Source: an uncultured Paracoccaceae bacterium
Lineage (GTDB): Bacteria > Pseudomonadota > Alphaproteobacteria > Rhodobacterales > Rhodobacteraceae
NCBI GenBank assembly: GCA_947488605.1
Contig: CANKZJ010000002.1
Span: 62,001 to 126,000 of the forward strand
Length of the DNA: 64,000 nt
Direction of reading: 5' to 3'
The translations under genes and the position numbers were made by a program. The notes beneath the pieces were generated by a model. It made no database searches. It saw only the letters and a list, made by a program, of their open reading frames with translations, and was not told the DNA's origin. Shown here piece by piece: positions 24,646 through 34,650 of the stretch. Numbering within the stretch: position 1 is the stretch's first letter; each line of letters starts with the position of its first letter.

Positions 24646-26538
24646 CTAGCTCTGTGCGTATCCCATCGGGATCAAAGCGGCTTTGATCTCGTCCAAGATC
24701 GCGGGATCATCAATCGTCGCAGGCATTTTGAAATCCTGTCCGTCTGCGATTTTGACCATTGTCGCGCGCAAGATTTTACCCGAACGCGTCTTGGGGAGGC
24801 GGTCGACGACCGTCACCAATTTGAACGCCGCCACCGGGCCAATGGCATCGCGTACCGATTTCACGACCTCTTTGGCGATCTCGTCGTGGCTGCGCTCGCA
24901 GCCTTTATTCAGGCAAACGAAGCCCATCGGCAACTGCCCCTTCAATTCGTCCGTCACGCCAATGACTGCGCATTCTCCGACGTCTGGGTGGCCTGCAAGG
25001 ACTTCTTCCATCGCACCGGTCGAAAGTCTGTGGCCTGCCACGTTGATCACGTCATCGGTGCGGGCCATGATGTAGAGATAGCCATCTTCGTCAATCATGC
25101 CAGCATCACCGGTTTCATAGTAGCCGGGAAAAGTGTTCAGGTAGGATTTGATAAAGCGATCTTCCGCATTCCAAAGTGTTGGTAGCGTGCCGGGGGGCAA
25201 GGGCAGTTTGACGGCAATCGCACCAAGTTCACCCGGTTTCATCTGGTGTCCGGCCTCGTCCAAGATCTGCACGTCATAGCCTGGCATTGCCACCGTAGGA
25301 GAGCCGATTTTGACGGGCAACGCTTCGATACCAGCAGGGTTGCCTGCGATGGTGTAGCCGGTCTCAGTTTGCCACCAGTGGTCATAGACAGGCACGTTCA
25401 TCACGCGTTGCGCCCATTCGATGGTATCCGGGTCGGCGCGTTCGCCTGCGAGGTAGAGGGCGCGCAGGCCGGAGATATCGTAATTCTTGATCATTTCGCC
25501 TTTGGGGTCCTCGCGTTTGATCGCGCGGAAGGCCGTTGGGGCGGTGAAGAAGGATTTGACGTTATGTTCCTCGATGACGCGCCAGAAAGTGCCTGCATCT
25601 GGCGTCCCGATCGGCTTGCCTTCAAACACAACCGTGGTGTTGCCGTGGATCAGCGGTGCGTAGCATATGTAGGAGTGCCCAACGACCCACCCGACGTCCG
25701 ACGCGGCCCAGAATACGTCGCCGGGATCGACGTCATAAATCGCTTTCATTGTCCAATTCAGGGCGACAAGGTGGCCAGCCGTAGGCCGCACAACGCCTTT
25801 GGGGGCGCCAGTGGTCCCAGATGTGTAAAGTATATAGGCGGGATGGTCGCCTTTGACCGGGACGCATTCGGCAGGTTCCACGCCCGCCTGGAAGCCATGC
25901 CAATCGTAGTCACGGTCTGGGATCAGTTCTGCAACCTCTTGTTCACGTTGGAATATGACGGTGAAGTCTGGCTTGTGCGTGGCCATTTCAATCGCGCCAT
26001 CCAAAAGCGGCTTGTAATGCACGACGCGTCCCGGCTCGATCCCGCAAGAGCCCGCGATGATGGCCTTGGGGGTTGCGTCGTCGATACGGACGGCCAATTC
26101 ATTCGCGGCAAAGCCACCAAAGACAACCGAGTGGATGGCACCAAGACGTGCGCAAGCCAGCATTGCCTCTAATGCTTCTGGGATCATCGGCATATAGATG
26201 ATGACCCTGTCACCTTTGGCGACGCCTTTGGCGCGCAATGCACCGGCAAGTGACGCCACACGCGTCTGCAATTGCGCGTAAGTGATCTCGCGTTTGGTTT
26301 GTGTGACGGGGCTGTCGTAGATGATGGCAGCTTGCGCACCGCGGCCGTTTTCCACATGGCGATCAACGGCGTTGTAGCAGGTGTTCACTTCGGCATCTGT
26401 GAACCAGCGGTATAGTGGGGCTTTGCTATCATCGAGCGCTTTGGTCGGCGGAGTGACCCAGTCAATTGCTTTGGCCTGATCCATCCAGAAACCTTCCGGA
26501 TCATTTTTCCAAGCGCCGTATACGTCTGCGTAGCCCAT
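24646..26538 (-). CDS. prpE: Propionyl-CoA synthetase (acyl-CoA synthetase, PrpE type)
   Basis: Activates propionate (and acetate) to the CoA thioester via an acyl-adenylate. The 630-residue protein has the adenylation motif YTSGTTGAPKG, the propionate-type opening YADVYGAWKNDPEGFW, DHWWQTETG, YETGDAG and the C-terminal catalytic lysine motif PKTRSGKILR. Motifs and length match PrpE better than Acs. The start MGYADVYG at 26538 has GGGAG eight bases upstream, located inside a hairpin. It lies downstream of maeB and upstream of the kelch gene; meaB at 10 kb serves the same pathway. Confidence 0.92.
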   Translation of the reverse strand: MGYADVYGAWKNDPEGFWMDQAKAIDWVTPPTKALDDSKAPLYRWFTDAEVNTCYNAVDRHVENGRGAQAAIIYDSPVTQTKREITYAQLQTRVASLAGALRAKGVAKGDRVIIYMPMIPEALEAMLACARLGAIHSVVFGGFAANELAVRIDDATPKAIIAGSCGIEPGRVVHYKPLLDGAIEMATHKPDFTVIFQREQEVAELIPDRDYDWHGFQAGVEPAECVPVKGDHPAYILYTSGTTGAPKGVVRPTAGHLVALNWTMKAIYDVDPGDVFWAASDVGWVVGHSYICYAPLIHGNTTVVFEGKPIGTPDAGTFWRVIEEHNVKSFFTAPTAFRAIKREDPKGEMIKNYDISGLRALYLAGERADPDTIEWAQRVMNVPVYDHWWQTETGYTIAGNPAGIEALPVKIGSPTVAMPGYDVQILDEAGHQMKPGELGAIAVKLPLPPGTLPTLWNAEDRFIKSYLNTFPGYYETGDAGMIDEDGYLYIMARTDDVINVAGHRLSTGAMEEVLAGHPDVGECAVIGVTDELKGQLPMGFVCLNKGCERSHDEIAKEVVKSVRDAIGPVAAFKLVTVVDRLPKTRSGKILRATMVKIADGQDFKMPATIDDPAILDEIKAALIPMGYAQS

Positions 26539-26546
26539 TGCCGTCT

Positions 26547-26565
26547 CTCCCAAAGATGTTGGGAG
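26547..26565 (-). promoter_or_regulatory. Hairpin sequestering the prpE ribosome site
   Basis: CTCCCAA and TTGGGAG form a perfect seven-base stem with a five-base loop. On the minus-strand transcript the 3' arm contains the GGGAG Shine-Dalgarno sequence of prpE, eight bases before the ATG. This could lower or regulate translation of prpE. Confidence 0.45.
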
Positions 26566-26616
26566 GATTGTTAAGCATAGAGTGTTGGCGCGGCAAGCAG
26601 ATGTATCGGTCCTGCG

Positions 26617-28896
26617 TTATTCGTAATGTGAAACTGGCGTTCCTGCGACGGCTGACATGTTCAGCAACCCGCGCGCGGTGATCGATGGCGTTACGATGTG
26701 GCAACGGTTACCCATACCCATCAGGATTGGACCAACTTCAAGTCCGCCGCCCTTCATTTTGAGAATATTGCGCACACCAGATGCAGCATCGGTGTTGGCA
26801 AAGACGAGGGTATTTGCAGGGCCGGGCAGGTGGGCCGCAGGGAACACACGGTTGCGAAGCTCGACGTCCAGTGCTGCATCAACATGCATTTCGCCCTCGT
26901 AGTCAAAATCGCGCGGAGCGCTATCGAGGATTTCCATCGCAGCACGCATCCGGCGCCCGCTGTCACTGTCAAGATTGCCAAATTGGCTGTGTGAGCACAG
27001 CGCAATTTTGGGATCAACGCCAAAACGACGCACATGACGCGCAGCACCGATCACCGTCTCCGAGATTTGCTGAGGCGTGGGTTCTGGATGTACCTGCGTG
27101 TCAGCCACAAACAATGGGCCGTCTTCTAAGATCATCAGGGACATGCCCGCGATGGGGTGAAACTCTTCGTTGCCCAGGATTTGGCAAACGTAATTGAGGT
27201 GCCACAGGAACTGGCCAAAAGTTCCGCAGATCATGCTGTCTGCTTCGCCGCGATGGACCATGACAGCAGCAATCGCCGTGGTATTTGTGCGCATGATCGC
27301 TTTGGCCAAACTTGGCGTGACACCCTTGCGGGCCATCAGGTTGTGGTAGGTTTCCCAATAATCGCGGTAGCGGGGGTCGTTTTCAGGGTTCACGATCTTG
27401 AAATCAATACCGGGCCGGATTTTCAGACCGGCGCGCTCGCAACGGCGCTCGATTACTTCGGGGCGGCCGATTAAGATCGGCGTGTCGGTGGTTTCTTCCA
27501 TGATCGCTTGAGACGCGCGCAGCACGCGTTCATCTTCGCCTTCAGCAAAGACAATCGAGCGTGACGCGGTGCGGGCCGCTTCAAAGACAGGGCGCATAAT
27601 CATGGCGGACTTGAACACGGACCCATCAAGGTTCGTCTTGTAAGCCTTCATGTCTGCGACGGGGCGTTTGGCGACGCCGGTTTCGATGGCGGCGCCTGCC
27701 ACTGCACTGGCGACGACGCCCATCAGGCGTGGATCAAACGGTTTCGGGATCAGGTAGTCAGCGCCAAATGTCAGTTGTTCGCCCTTATATGCGGCGGCCG
27801 CTTCTGCGCTGGTGGTGGCGCGGGCGAGGGCCGCGATACCTTCGACGCAGGCAATCTTCATCTCGTCGTTGATTTCAGTGGCACCCACATCGAGCGCACC
27901 ACGGAAGATGAACGGAAAACACAGTACGTTGTTGACCTGATTAGGGAAATCGCTGCGGCCAGTGGCGATTATCGCATCTGGGTTCGCTGCACGGGCTTCG
28001 TCAGGGTCGATTTCGGGGTTGGGATTAGCGAGCGCGAAAATAATTGGACGGTCTGCCATTTTCTTGACCATCTCAGCCTTCAGCACACCGGGCCCGGACA
28101 AGCCAAGAAACAGGTCCGCATCCGCGATGACATCATCCAGCGTCGCGGCGGTGGTGCCTTGCGCGTACTCCGCCTTTTGCGGGGTCATATCCTTTTCGCG
28201 GCCCTGATAGACGAGGCCTTCGATGTCGCACAAATAGACGTTTTCGCGCTTCACACCCAGTTTCAACAGCATGTTCAGACACGCAATTCCCGCAGCACCC
28301 CCGCCGGTACTGACGATCTTGATGTCTTCGAATTTCTTGCCCGCAACATGCAAGGCATTGGTCGCGGCCGCACCCACAACAATGGCCGTGCCGTGTTGGT
28401 CGTCATGAAAAACAGGGATGTTCATCCGTTCATTACAAAGCTTCTCAACGATGAAGCAATCGGGCGCTTTGATGTCTTCAAGGTTAATCGCACCAAAAGT
28501 GGGTTCCAAGGCACACACGATATCGGCCAGCTTTTCGGGATCAGGTTCGTTCAATTCGATGTCGAAACAATCGATATTCGCGAACTTTTTGAACAGAACG
28601 GCCTTGCCTTCCATCACGGGTTTGGAGGCCAGCGCGCCAATGTTGCCGAGGCCAAGAACGGCAGACCCGTTTGTCACCACGGCCACCAGATTGCCGCGAG
28701 ACGTATAATCACGCGCGGTATCAGCGTCTGCTTTGATCTCTAGACACGCCTCTGCCACGCCGGGCGAATAGGCACGCGCAAGGTCGCGACCGTTCGCCAT
28801 CGGCTTAGTCGCGCGAATTTCAAGTTTTCCGGGTTTTGGGAACTTATGATAGTCGAGAGCGGCCTGTCTGAGGCGTTCTTTTGCATCGTCTGTCAT
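26617..28896 (-). CDS. maeB: NADP-dependent malic enzyme with phosphotransacetylase-like domain
   Basis: Decarboxylates malate to pyruvate with NADP reduction. The 759-residue protein has the malic enzyme part first ([20 protein letters not shown]-type segment [11 protein letters not shown], then [16 protein letters not shown] for nucleotide binding). It is followed from about residue 430 by a phosphotransacetylase-like domain ([26 protein letters not shown]), usually a regulatory module in this family. A GGAGGACACG ribosome site precedes the ATG at 28896. It lies upstream of prpE on the same strand, 78 bases apart. Confidence 0.95.
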   Translation of the reverse strand: MTDDAKERLRQAALDYHKFPKPGKLEIRATKPMANGRDLARAYSPGVAEACLEIKADADTARDYTSRGNLVAVVTNGSAVLGLGNIGALASKPVMEGKAVLFKKFANIDCFDIELNEPDPEKLADIVCALEPTFGAINLEDIKAPDCFIVEKLCNERMNIPVFHDDQHGTAIVVGAAATNALHVAGKKFEDIKIVSTGGGAAGIACLNMLLKLGVKRENVYLCDIEGLVYQGREKDMTPQKAEYAQGTTAATLDDVIADADLFLGLSGPGVLKAEMVKKMADRPIIFALANPNPEIDPDEARAANPDAIIATGRSDFPNQVNNVLCFPFIFRGALDVGATEINDEMKIACVEGIAALARATTSAEAAAAYKGEQLTFGADYLIPKPFDPRLMGVVASAVAGAAIETGVAKRPVADMKAYKTNLDGSVFKSAMIMRPVFEAARTASRSIVFAEGEDERVLRASQAIMEETTDTPILIGRPEVIERRCERAGLKIRPGIDFKIVNPENDPRYRDYWETYHNLMARKGVTPSLAKAIMRTNTTAIAAVMVHRGEADSMICGTFGQFLWHLNYVCQILGNEEFHPIAGMSLMILEDGPLFVADTQVHPEPTPQQISETVIGAARHVRRFGVDPKIALCSHSQFGNLDSDSGRRMRAAMEILDSAPRDFDYEGEMHVDAALDVELRNRVFPAAHLPGPANTLVFANTDAASGVRNILKMKGGGLEVGPILMGMGNRCHIVTPSITARGLLNMSAVAGTPVSHYE

Positions 28897-29017
28897 CGTG
28901 TCCTCCAATATGGTTTAGTATTAAACCATTTTTCTTTCCGAGGGAAAGTATTGACGTCGATTAAACATGGATTGCGTTCTCTTGCAAATATTTCCCCGCA
29001 AGGACAGTGTGCAAGAC

Positions 29018-30103
29018 ATGACTGATGAATATGAAATTCGGGCCGAAATCTGTCTTGCGACAATGGATTTGCGTGCCGATCTGGGGTTTTTCGGCACAGA
29101 ACTAGGGATGCGTTTGGATATGATTTATCCCGCCGATGATCCCAGTGTTGCGGTGTATTCCGGGCACGGGCAGCGGGTGCGGTTGCAGCAGGGTGCCGGT
29201 GTGAACCCGGATCTGCGGATATTGACCGACGATGCAGGGTTTGCGGGTGGGGCAAAGACGTTGACCTCGCCGGGGGGGACGCGTGTCGAGGTGCATCCGC
29301 TCAATCCGCCATTGGAATTGCCGAAAACGGACCATGCTTTCGTTGTGCGCCGCTTAGCGGACCAAGCGCCGTGGGTCATTGGCCGTGCAGGTATGCAATA
29401 CCGTGACCTGATCCCAAGCCGATTGGGCGGTTCGATCATTGCAAGCCATATTCGCATACCAGACGGTGGTCCGGTGCCGGATATGGTGCATTTCCATAAG
29501 GTCGGGTTTCAGCTGATCTTTTGTTATCGTGGCTGGGTTGATGTGGTCTACGAGGATCAAGGGCCGCCGATCCGTCTGACCGCAGGAGATTGTTTTATTC
29601 AACCACCTGAGATCAGGCACCGGGTGCTAGAGGCGTCTGACGGCATCGAAGTGATCGAGATTGGGGTGCCTGCGGAACATGTCACAGAGATTGACCATGA
29701 TATGGTTTTGCCGACGCCGCACTTGCGCCCGGATCGTGAGTGGCAGGGCCAGAAATTTGTCTTCAACGAAGTGGCGAAGGCCACATGGTCTGACGCCCGG
29801 CTGCCGGGTTTTATTGCACGCGATACGACGATTGCTGCGAATACCAAAGGTGTCGCTGGTGTGAATGTGATCCGCAAAGGCAAGGGCGATCCGGTTTGGT
29901 CCAGCCATGATGCTGACATTCATTTCACCTTTGTCATGGAAGGTACGATGACCTTGGAGGGCGAGGGGAAAGAACCCTATGCGCTGGCTCCAGGTGATGC
30001 GTTCGCGACGCCGCCGGGGATGCAAACGCGCTATGCCGATCCGTCTGATGATTTGGAGTTACTTGAAGTGACCTTGCCGGGGGTGTTCGTGACGACCTGC
30101 TAG
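29018..30103 (+). CDS. VOC-like plus bicupin protein
   Basis: A 361-residue protein. The N-terminal ~60 residues look like half of a glyoxalase/VOC domain (EICLATMDLRADLGFFGTELGMRLDMIYP, cut here for brevity). Two cupin domains follow: the first with HFHKVGFQLIFCYRGWVDVV and CFIQPPEIRHRV, the second with HFTFVMEGTMTLEGEG and DAFATPPGMQTRY. The first keeps His residues suited to metal binding; the second is more degenerate. Substrate unknown. The ATG at 29018 is chosen; an in-frame ATG at 28967 is possible. Divergent from maeB. Confidence 0.7.
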   Translation: MTDEYEIRAEICLATMDLRADLGFFGTELGMRLDMIYPADDPSVAVYSGHGQRVRLQQGAGVNPDLRILTDDAGFAGGAKTLTSPGGTRVEVHPLNPPLELPKTDHAFVVRRLADQAPWVIGRAGMQYRDLIPSRLGGSIIASHIRIPDGGPVPDMVHFHKVGFQLIFCYRGWVDVVYEDQGPPIRLTAGDCFIQPPEIRHRVLEASDGIEVIEIGVPAEHVTEIDHDMVLPTPHLRPDREWQGQKFVFNEVAKATWSDARLPGFIARDTTIAANTKGVAGVNVIRKGKGDPVWSSHDADIHFTFVMEGTMTLEGEGKEPYALAPGDAFATPPGMQTRYADPSDDLELLEVTLPGVFVTTC

Positions 30104-30161
30104 GTCTTGCATCCTTCGGCGTCCCGTCACACTCTGGCCGGAGCAATGCTTGGAGGCCCAG

Positions 30162-30554
30162 ATGTCCTTGATCGAAAACGCCCGCGCGGTGCGTGAAAAC
30201 GCGCATGCCCCTTATTCCAAGTTTAAGGTCGGGGCTGCGCTCAAATCCACATCTGGCACGGTTTATCTGGGCTGTAATGTCGAAAACGTGGCTTACCCAG
30301 AAGGTACTTGTGCAGAGGCCGGTGCGATTGCCGCAATGATTGCGGGTGGCGACACGCGGATCGCTGAAATCGCAGTGATTGCCGACAGCCCAAAGCCGGT
30401 CAGCCCGTGCGGCGGATGTCGCCAAAAGATCGCGGAATTCGCGGCAGGTGATGTCAAAGTAACCTTGGCCACAACCGATGGCGTTGTGCATGAAACAACC
30501 GTTGCCGTCCTTTTGCCCGGCAGCTTTGACGCAGATTACATGAGCCGCGTTTGA
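30162..30554 (+). CDS. cdd: Cytidine deaminase
   Basis: Hydrolyses cytidine and deoxycytidine to uridine and deoxyuridine. The 130-residue tetrameric-type enzyme has AHAPYSKFKVGAAL, the zinc and proton-shuttle motif CAEAGAI (Cys50, Glu52) and PCGGCRQ (Cys83, Cys86). A GGAGG ribosome site precedes the ATG at 30162. It is the first gene of a five-gene nucleoside salvage operon, one base before deoA. Confidence 0.96.
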   Translation: MSLIENARAVRENAHAPYSKFKVGAALKSTSGTVYLGCNVENVAYPEGTCAEAGAIAAMIAGGDTRIAEIAVIADSPKPVSPCGGCRQKIAEFAAGDVKVTLATTDGVVHETTVAVLLPGSFDADYMSRV

Positions 30555-30555
30555 C

Positions 30556-31857
30556 GTGGATGCGCGCGCTATCATAGCAGCGGTGCGGCGCAAGCAGACA
30601 CCCAGCAAGGAGGAACTCGCGTGGTTCGCCCAAGGTCTTGCGTCTGGTGCGGTGAGCGATGCGCAAGCGGGTGCATTTGCGATGGCCGTGGTTCTAAATG
30701 GCATGACCGACGAAGGGCGCATCGCACTGACGCAAGGCATGCGCGACAGCGGTGATGTGATGCAATGGGACTTGCCAGGGCCCGTTTTGGACAAACATTC
30801 GACGGGTGGAATTGGGGATTGCGTCTCATTGATTCTCGCCCCGGTTTTGGCCGCTTGTGGGGCTTATGTTCCGATGGTTTCCGGTCGCGGTCTCGGGCAT
30901 ACGGGCGGGACGCTCGATAAGCTTGAGGCGATCCCCGGCCTGAATATTAATGTCACTGAAAAGCAGCTGCGCCTGATTACGCGTGAGGTCGGGTGTGCGA
31001 TTGTCAGTGCTACAAACCAGATCGCCCCTGCTGACAGGCGGCTTTATGCGATCCGCGATGTGACTGCGACGGTCGAAAGCGTTGATCTGATCACCGCATC
31101 GATCCTGTCCAAGAAGCTTGCCGCTGGATTGGATGGTTTGGTTCTAGATGTCAAATGCGGATCGGGCGCGTTCATGAAAACCCATGATGAAGCCCGCGTG
31201 CTCGCGCGCGCATTGGTCGATGCTGCCAATGGGGCGGGATGCAAAACGTCTGCGTTGATCACCGATATGAACGAACCGCTTGCACCTGCGCTGGGTAACG
31301 GTTTGGAGGTTGCCGTTTGTATGGAAATCCTCGCGGGAAATACCGCTGAGGCGCCGCGGCTTTACGACCTCACAATTGCACTATGCACCCAAGTGTTGAC
31401 GATGCAGGGCGAAGACCCGACAGATGCCGCCGACCGTGTAGCGGTCGCCATAAGCTCTGGCGCAGCGATGGAGCGGTTTGCGAAGATGATCACTGTCATG
31501 GGCGGCCCACCTGATATGGCTGACGACTGGCACACCCACTTGCCCAAAGCCCCTGTTGTTGGCGAGGTGACGGCACCTGCATCAGGGCGGATCACGGCCA
31601 TCGACGGTGAAGCATTGGGGCTTGCAGTTGTTGGCCTTGGTGGCGGGCGGCGTGTGGAAACGGACCGGGTTGATCCCGCAGTGGGCTTTGCCGAAATGGT
31701 TGGGCTTGGTGATCAGGTGTCGCGCGGCGATCCGCTTTGCGTGCTGCATGCGGCGGATGAAGATGCCGCTGTCGAGGCCGCTATGGCCGTGCAGCGCGCT
31801 ATCACGATTGGCGAAGATGTCACGCCAGGGCCACTCATCCTTGAAAGGATAAACTGA
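30556..31857 (+). CDS. deoA: Thymidine phosphorylase
   Basis: Phosphorolyses thymidine and deoxyuridine to the base and 2-deoxyribose-1-phosphate. The 433-residue protein has KHSTGGIGDCVSL, SGRGLGHTGGTLDKLE (the family signature) and DVKCGSGAFMKT. The start is GTG at 30556, directly after the cdd stop. Its stop overlaps the deoB start (TGATG). The sugar phosphate product is the substrate of the next gene product. Confidence 0.96.
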   Translation: MDARAIIAAVRRKQTPSKEELAWFAQGLASGAVSDAQAGAFAMAVVLNGMTDEGRIALTQGMRDSGDVMQWDLPGPVLDKHSTGGIGDCVSLILAPVLAACGAYVPMVSGRGLGHTGGTLDKLEAIPGLNINVTEKQLRLITREVGCAIVSATNQIAPADRRLYAIRDVTATVESVDLITASILSKKLAAGLDGLVLDVKCGSGAFMKTHDEARVLARALVDAANGAGCKTSALITDMNEPLAPALGNGLEVAVCMEILAGNTAEAPRLYDLTIALCTQVLTMQGEDPTDAADRVAVAISSGAAMERFAKMITVMGGPPDMADDWHTHLPKAPVVGEVTAPASGRITAIDGEALGLAVVGLGGGRRVETDRVDPAVGFAEMVGLGDQVSRGDPLCVLHAADEDAAVEAAMAVQRAITIGEDVTPGPLILERIN

Positions 31858-33032
31858 TGGCGCGTGCGTTCCTCATTGTGATTGATAGTGTCGGTATCGG
31901 CGGTGCGCCTGATGCGGACCAGTTTTTCAACGGCGATTTGCCGGATACAGGTGCCAACACAGTGGCACATATTGCCCGTGATGCAGGGTTAAAGGTACCG
32001 ACGCTTGATGCGTTGGGTCTGGGGGCAGCTGTCACTTTGGCGTCTGGCGAAAAAGCAGCCGGACTGGATGTCGAACCAAGTGGAGCATGGGGTGCCGCAA
32101 CCGAAGTTTCCCCCGGTAAGGATACGCCATCAGGTCACTGGGAATTGGCGGGCGTGCCGGTGCCGTGGGACTGGCATGTGTTTCCTGATACTGACCCTGC
32201 GTTCCCAGAAGAGATTACCGCGCTGATCTGTGCTGCCGCCGGGACCGATGGGATTTTGGGCAACCGTCATTCCTCTGGCACGGTGGTGATTGAAGAAGAA
32301 GGCGAAGCACACCTGAAGACAGGCTGGCCCATCTGTTACACATCCGCAGATAGCGTCCTGCAGATCGCAGCACATGAAGACGCATTCGGATTAGAGCGGC
32401 TCTTGGACCTTTGCAAAGACATCGCGCCGACACTGCACGAAATGAAAGTCGGTCGTGTCATCGCACGGCCTTTCTTGGGGGATGTTGGCACCTTTGAAAG
32501 AACCGCAAACCGCAAGGACTTTGCGATCGCGCCACCTGCACCGACCCTATGCGAGTATGTTCAAAAGGCGGGCCATAAGGTTCATGCGGTTGGCAAGATC
32601 GGCGATATCTTCTCAATGCGCGGGATCGACGATTTGCGCAAAGGTCGCGATGCCGCATTGGTCGGGCATATCAAAGATCTTGTTGATGACGCCGAAGACG
32701 GTGTATTTGTCTTTGCCAATCTTGTTGAATTCGACAGTGAATATGGTCACCGACGCGACCCCGCTGGCTATGCGAGTCATCTGGAATGGTTTGACAATGA
32801 ACTGGCGCAGATTTTGCCGAGAATGCACGACGGTGATCTGTTGATCGTCACCGCAGATCATGGCAATGATCCCACATGGTCGGGCACTGATCACACCCGT
32901 GAACGTGTCCCGGTTCTGGTGCATGGCATTGGCGCGCGCGCTTTGGGGCATCTCGCTTTTTCTGATGTTGCTGCAAGCATCGCTAATCATTTGAAGGTGC
33001 CTTACGCAGGCCAAGGGAAAAGCTTTTTATGA
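31857..33032 (+). CDS. deoB: Phosphopentomutase
   Basis: Converts (deoxy)ribose-1-phosphate to the 5-phosphate. The 391-residue alkaline-phosphatase-superfamily enzyme has IDSVGIGGAPDA at the N-terminus, GKDTPSGHWEL (phosphoryl-acceptor Thr region), and metal-binding LVEFDSEYGHRRD and TADHGNDPTWSGTDHTRE. It overlaps deoA by one base and add by four bases. Confidence 0.96.
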   Translation: MARAFLIVIDSVGIGGAPDADQFFNGDLPDTGANTVAHIARDAGLKVPTLDALGLGAAVTLASGEKAAGLDVEPSGAWGAATEVSPGKDTPSGHWELAGVPVPWDWHVFPDTDPAFPEEITALICAAAGTDGILGNRHSSGTVVIEEEGEAHLKTGWPICYTSADSVLQIAAHEDAFGLERLLDLCKDIAPTLHEMKVGRVIARPFLGDVGTFERTANRKDFAIAPPAPTLCEYVQKAGHKVHAVGKIGDIFSMRGIDDLRKGRDAALVGHIKDLVDDAEDGVFVFANLVEFDSEYGHRRDPAGYASHLEWFDNELAQILPRMHDGDLLIVTADHGNDPTWSGTDHTRERVPVLVHGIGARALGHLAFSDVAASIANHLKVPYAGQGKSFL

Positions 33033-34018
33033 CTGTTCAGGCAATGCCTAAGGTAGAGTTGCATACCCATCTGGAGGGATGCGCACCACCTGCGTTTATC
33101 CACGCACTGGCGTATGAAAAGAAGATCGACATTGGCGGGATATTCAACGCGGATGGGGGGTATGCATTTCGCGATTTTGATCATTTCCTGAAAATTTACG
33201 AGGCCGCCTGTACGACCTTGCAGACGCCAGAAGACTTTCGCCGCCTGACGATGGCGGTATTGGAAGAGACCGCAGCGCATGGCGTGATCTACATGGAAAC
33301 GTTCGTCTCGCCTGATTTTTGCGGTGGCGGAGACTTGGCGGCTTGGAAAGACTATTTGGCGGCGATCAAAGATGCCGCTGACGAGGCAGAGGCGAAATTT
33401 GGTATTACGCTCAGGGGGATTGTCACTGGTATCCGCCACTTCGGCCCCGAAGCGTGCAAACCAGCCGCCCGCTGTGCAGCAGAAACCTTTGGCGACTTTA
33501 TCACAGGCTACGGCATGGCAGGTGGCGAGATGGTAGGGCGACCCGGTGATTATGCATATAGTTTTGATATGGCACGTGAAGCGGGTTTGCCGCTGACCTG
33601 CCACGCTGGTGAATGGGGTGGGGCGACGATGGTGAAGGAAACGATCCGTGACCTGAAAGTTGAGCGCATTGGTCACGGGATAGGCGCGATTGAGGATCGC
33701 GCCGTGCTGGACGAGATTATCGAAAAAGATATCATGCTTGAGGTCTGTCCGGGCTCCAATGTTGTTCTTAAGGCCGTCGAAGATTGGGCGAGCCATCCGA
33801 TTGTCAAATTGCGTGATGCGGGTGTGAAAGTGACCGTTTCAACGGATGATCCACCATTTTTCCACACCACGATGACCGCCGAATACACTATGTTGAACCG
33901 CACATTCGGATGGGAGGTCGAGGATTTTCAGCAGCTTAACCAAACGGCCATCGCGGCCGCATTCTGCGACGAAGACACACGCACATGCATTACCAAACGA
34001 CTGGAGCCCACCTCATGA
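33029..34018 (+). CDS. add: Adenosine deaminase
   Basis: Deaminates adenosine/deoxyadenosine to inosine. The 329-residue TIM-barrel metalloenzyme has the HTHLEGC zinc motif (12-18), CHAGEWGG with the catalytic Glu, GHGIGA, and STDDPPFF with the metal-binding Asp pair. It overlaps deoB and upp (ATGA), so it is within the same polycistronic unit. Confidence 0.95.
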   Translation: MTVQAMPKVELHTHLEGCAPPAFIHALAYEKKIDIGGIFNADGGYAFRDFDHFLKIYEAACTTLQTPEDFRRLTMAVLEETAAHGVIYMETFVSPDFCGGGDLAAWKDYLAAIKDAADEAEAKFGITLRGIVTGIRHFGPEACKPAARCAAETFGDFITGYGMAGGEMVGRPGDYAYSFDMAREAGLPLTCHAGEWGGATMVKETIRDLKVERIGHGIGAIEDRAVLDEIIEKDIMLEVCPGSNVVLKAVEDWASHPIVKLRDAGVKVTVSTDDPPFFHTTMTAEYTMLNRTFGWEVEDFQQLNQTAIAAAFCDEDTRTCITKRLEPTS

Positions 34019-34647
34019 CCGATCACGTCACACACGTCACTCACCCGCTTGTGCAGCATAAGCTGACGTTGATGCGTCAGCAGGATACATCCACGGCTGT
34101 GTTTCGGCAGCTTTTGCGCGAGATCAGCCAACTGCTTGCCTATGAAGTGACGCGCGGGTTGCCTATGACGACCCGGTTGATTGATACCCCGCTTGAGCCG
34201 ATGGAAGCGCCTGTTATTGATGGTAAGAAGCTGGCGCTGGTATCGATCTTACGGGCAGGCAATGGTTTGCTCGATGGTGTGCTAGAGCTGATCCCATCCG
34301 CGCGGGTTGGGTTTGTTGGTCTTTACCGTGACGAGGCCACACTGAAGCCTGTTCAGTACTATTTCAAGGTACCCACAGAGCTGGAGGATCGTTTGGTGAT
34401 TGCCGTTGATCCGATGCTGGCGACCGGCAACTCTTCGGTGGCTGCGATTGATTTGCTCAAAGAGGCGGGCGCGAAAAACATTCGGTTCCTTTGTCTATTG
34501 GCCGCACCTGAGGGGATCAAACGCATGCAAGACGCGCACCCTGACGTGCCGATTGTGACCGCTGCTATTGATAGTCACCTCAATGAGAAAGGCTATATCG
34601 TACCAGGGCTCGGAGATGCGGGTGATCGCATGTTTGGAACGAAGTAA
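34015..34647 (+). CDS. upp: Uracil phosphoribosyltransferase
   Basis: Makes UMP from uracil and PRPP, recovering the base released upstream in the operon. The 210-residue protein has [30 protein letters not shown], the PRPP loop [18 protein letters not shown], and the uracil-site [18 protein letters not shown]. The ATG at 34015 overlaps the add stop (ATGA). It ends the cdd-deoA-deoB-add-upp operon. Confidence 0.97.
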   Translation: MTDHVTHVTHPLVQHKLTLMRQQDTSTAVFRQLLREISQLLAYEVTRGLPMTTRLIDTPLEPMEAPVIDGKKLALVSILRAGNGLLDGVLELIPSARVGFVGLYRDEATLKPVQYYFKVPTELEDRLVIAVDPMLATGNSSVAAIDLLKEAGAKNIRFLCLLAAPEGIKRMQDAHPDVPIVTAAIDSHLNEKGYIVPGLGDAGDRMFGTK

Positions 34648-34650
34648 GCC

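Noticed and set aside
25246..26172. Long plus-strand open frame (308 codons) opposite prpE
   Set aside because: Antisense shadow of a well-recognised enzyme gene without ribosome site or motifs.
27775..28743. Long plus-strand open frame (322 codons) opposite maeB
   Set aside because: It is the mirror of a clearly coding gene; its product shows no family features and the length follows from codon bias on the other strand.
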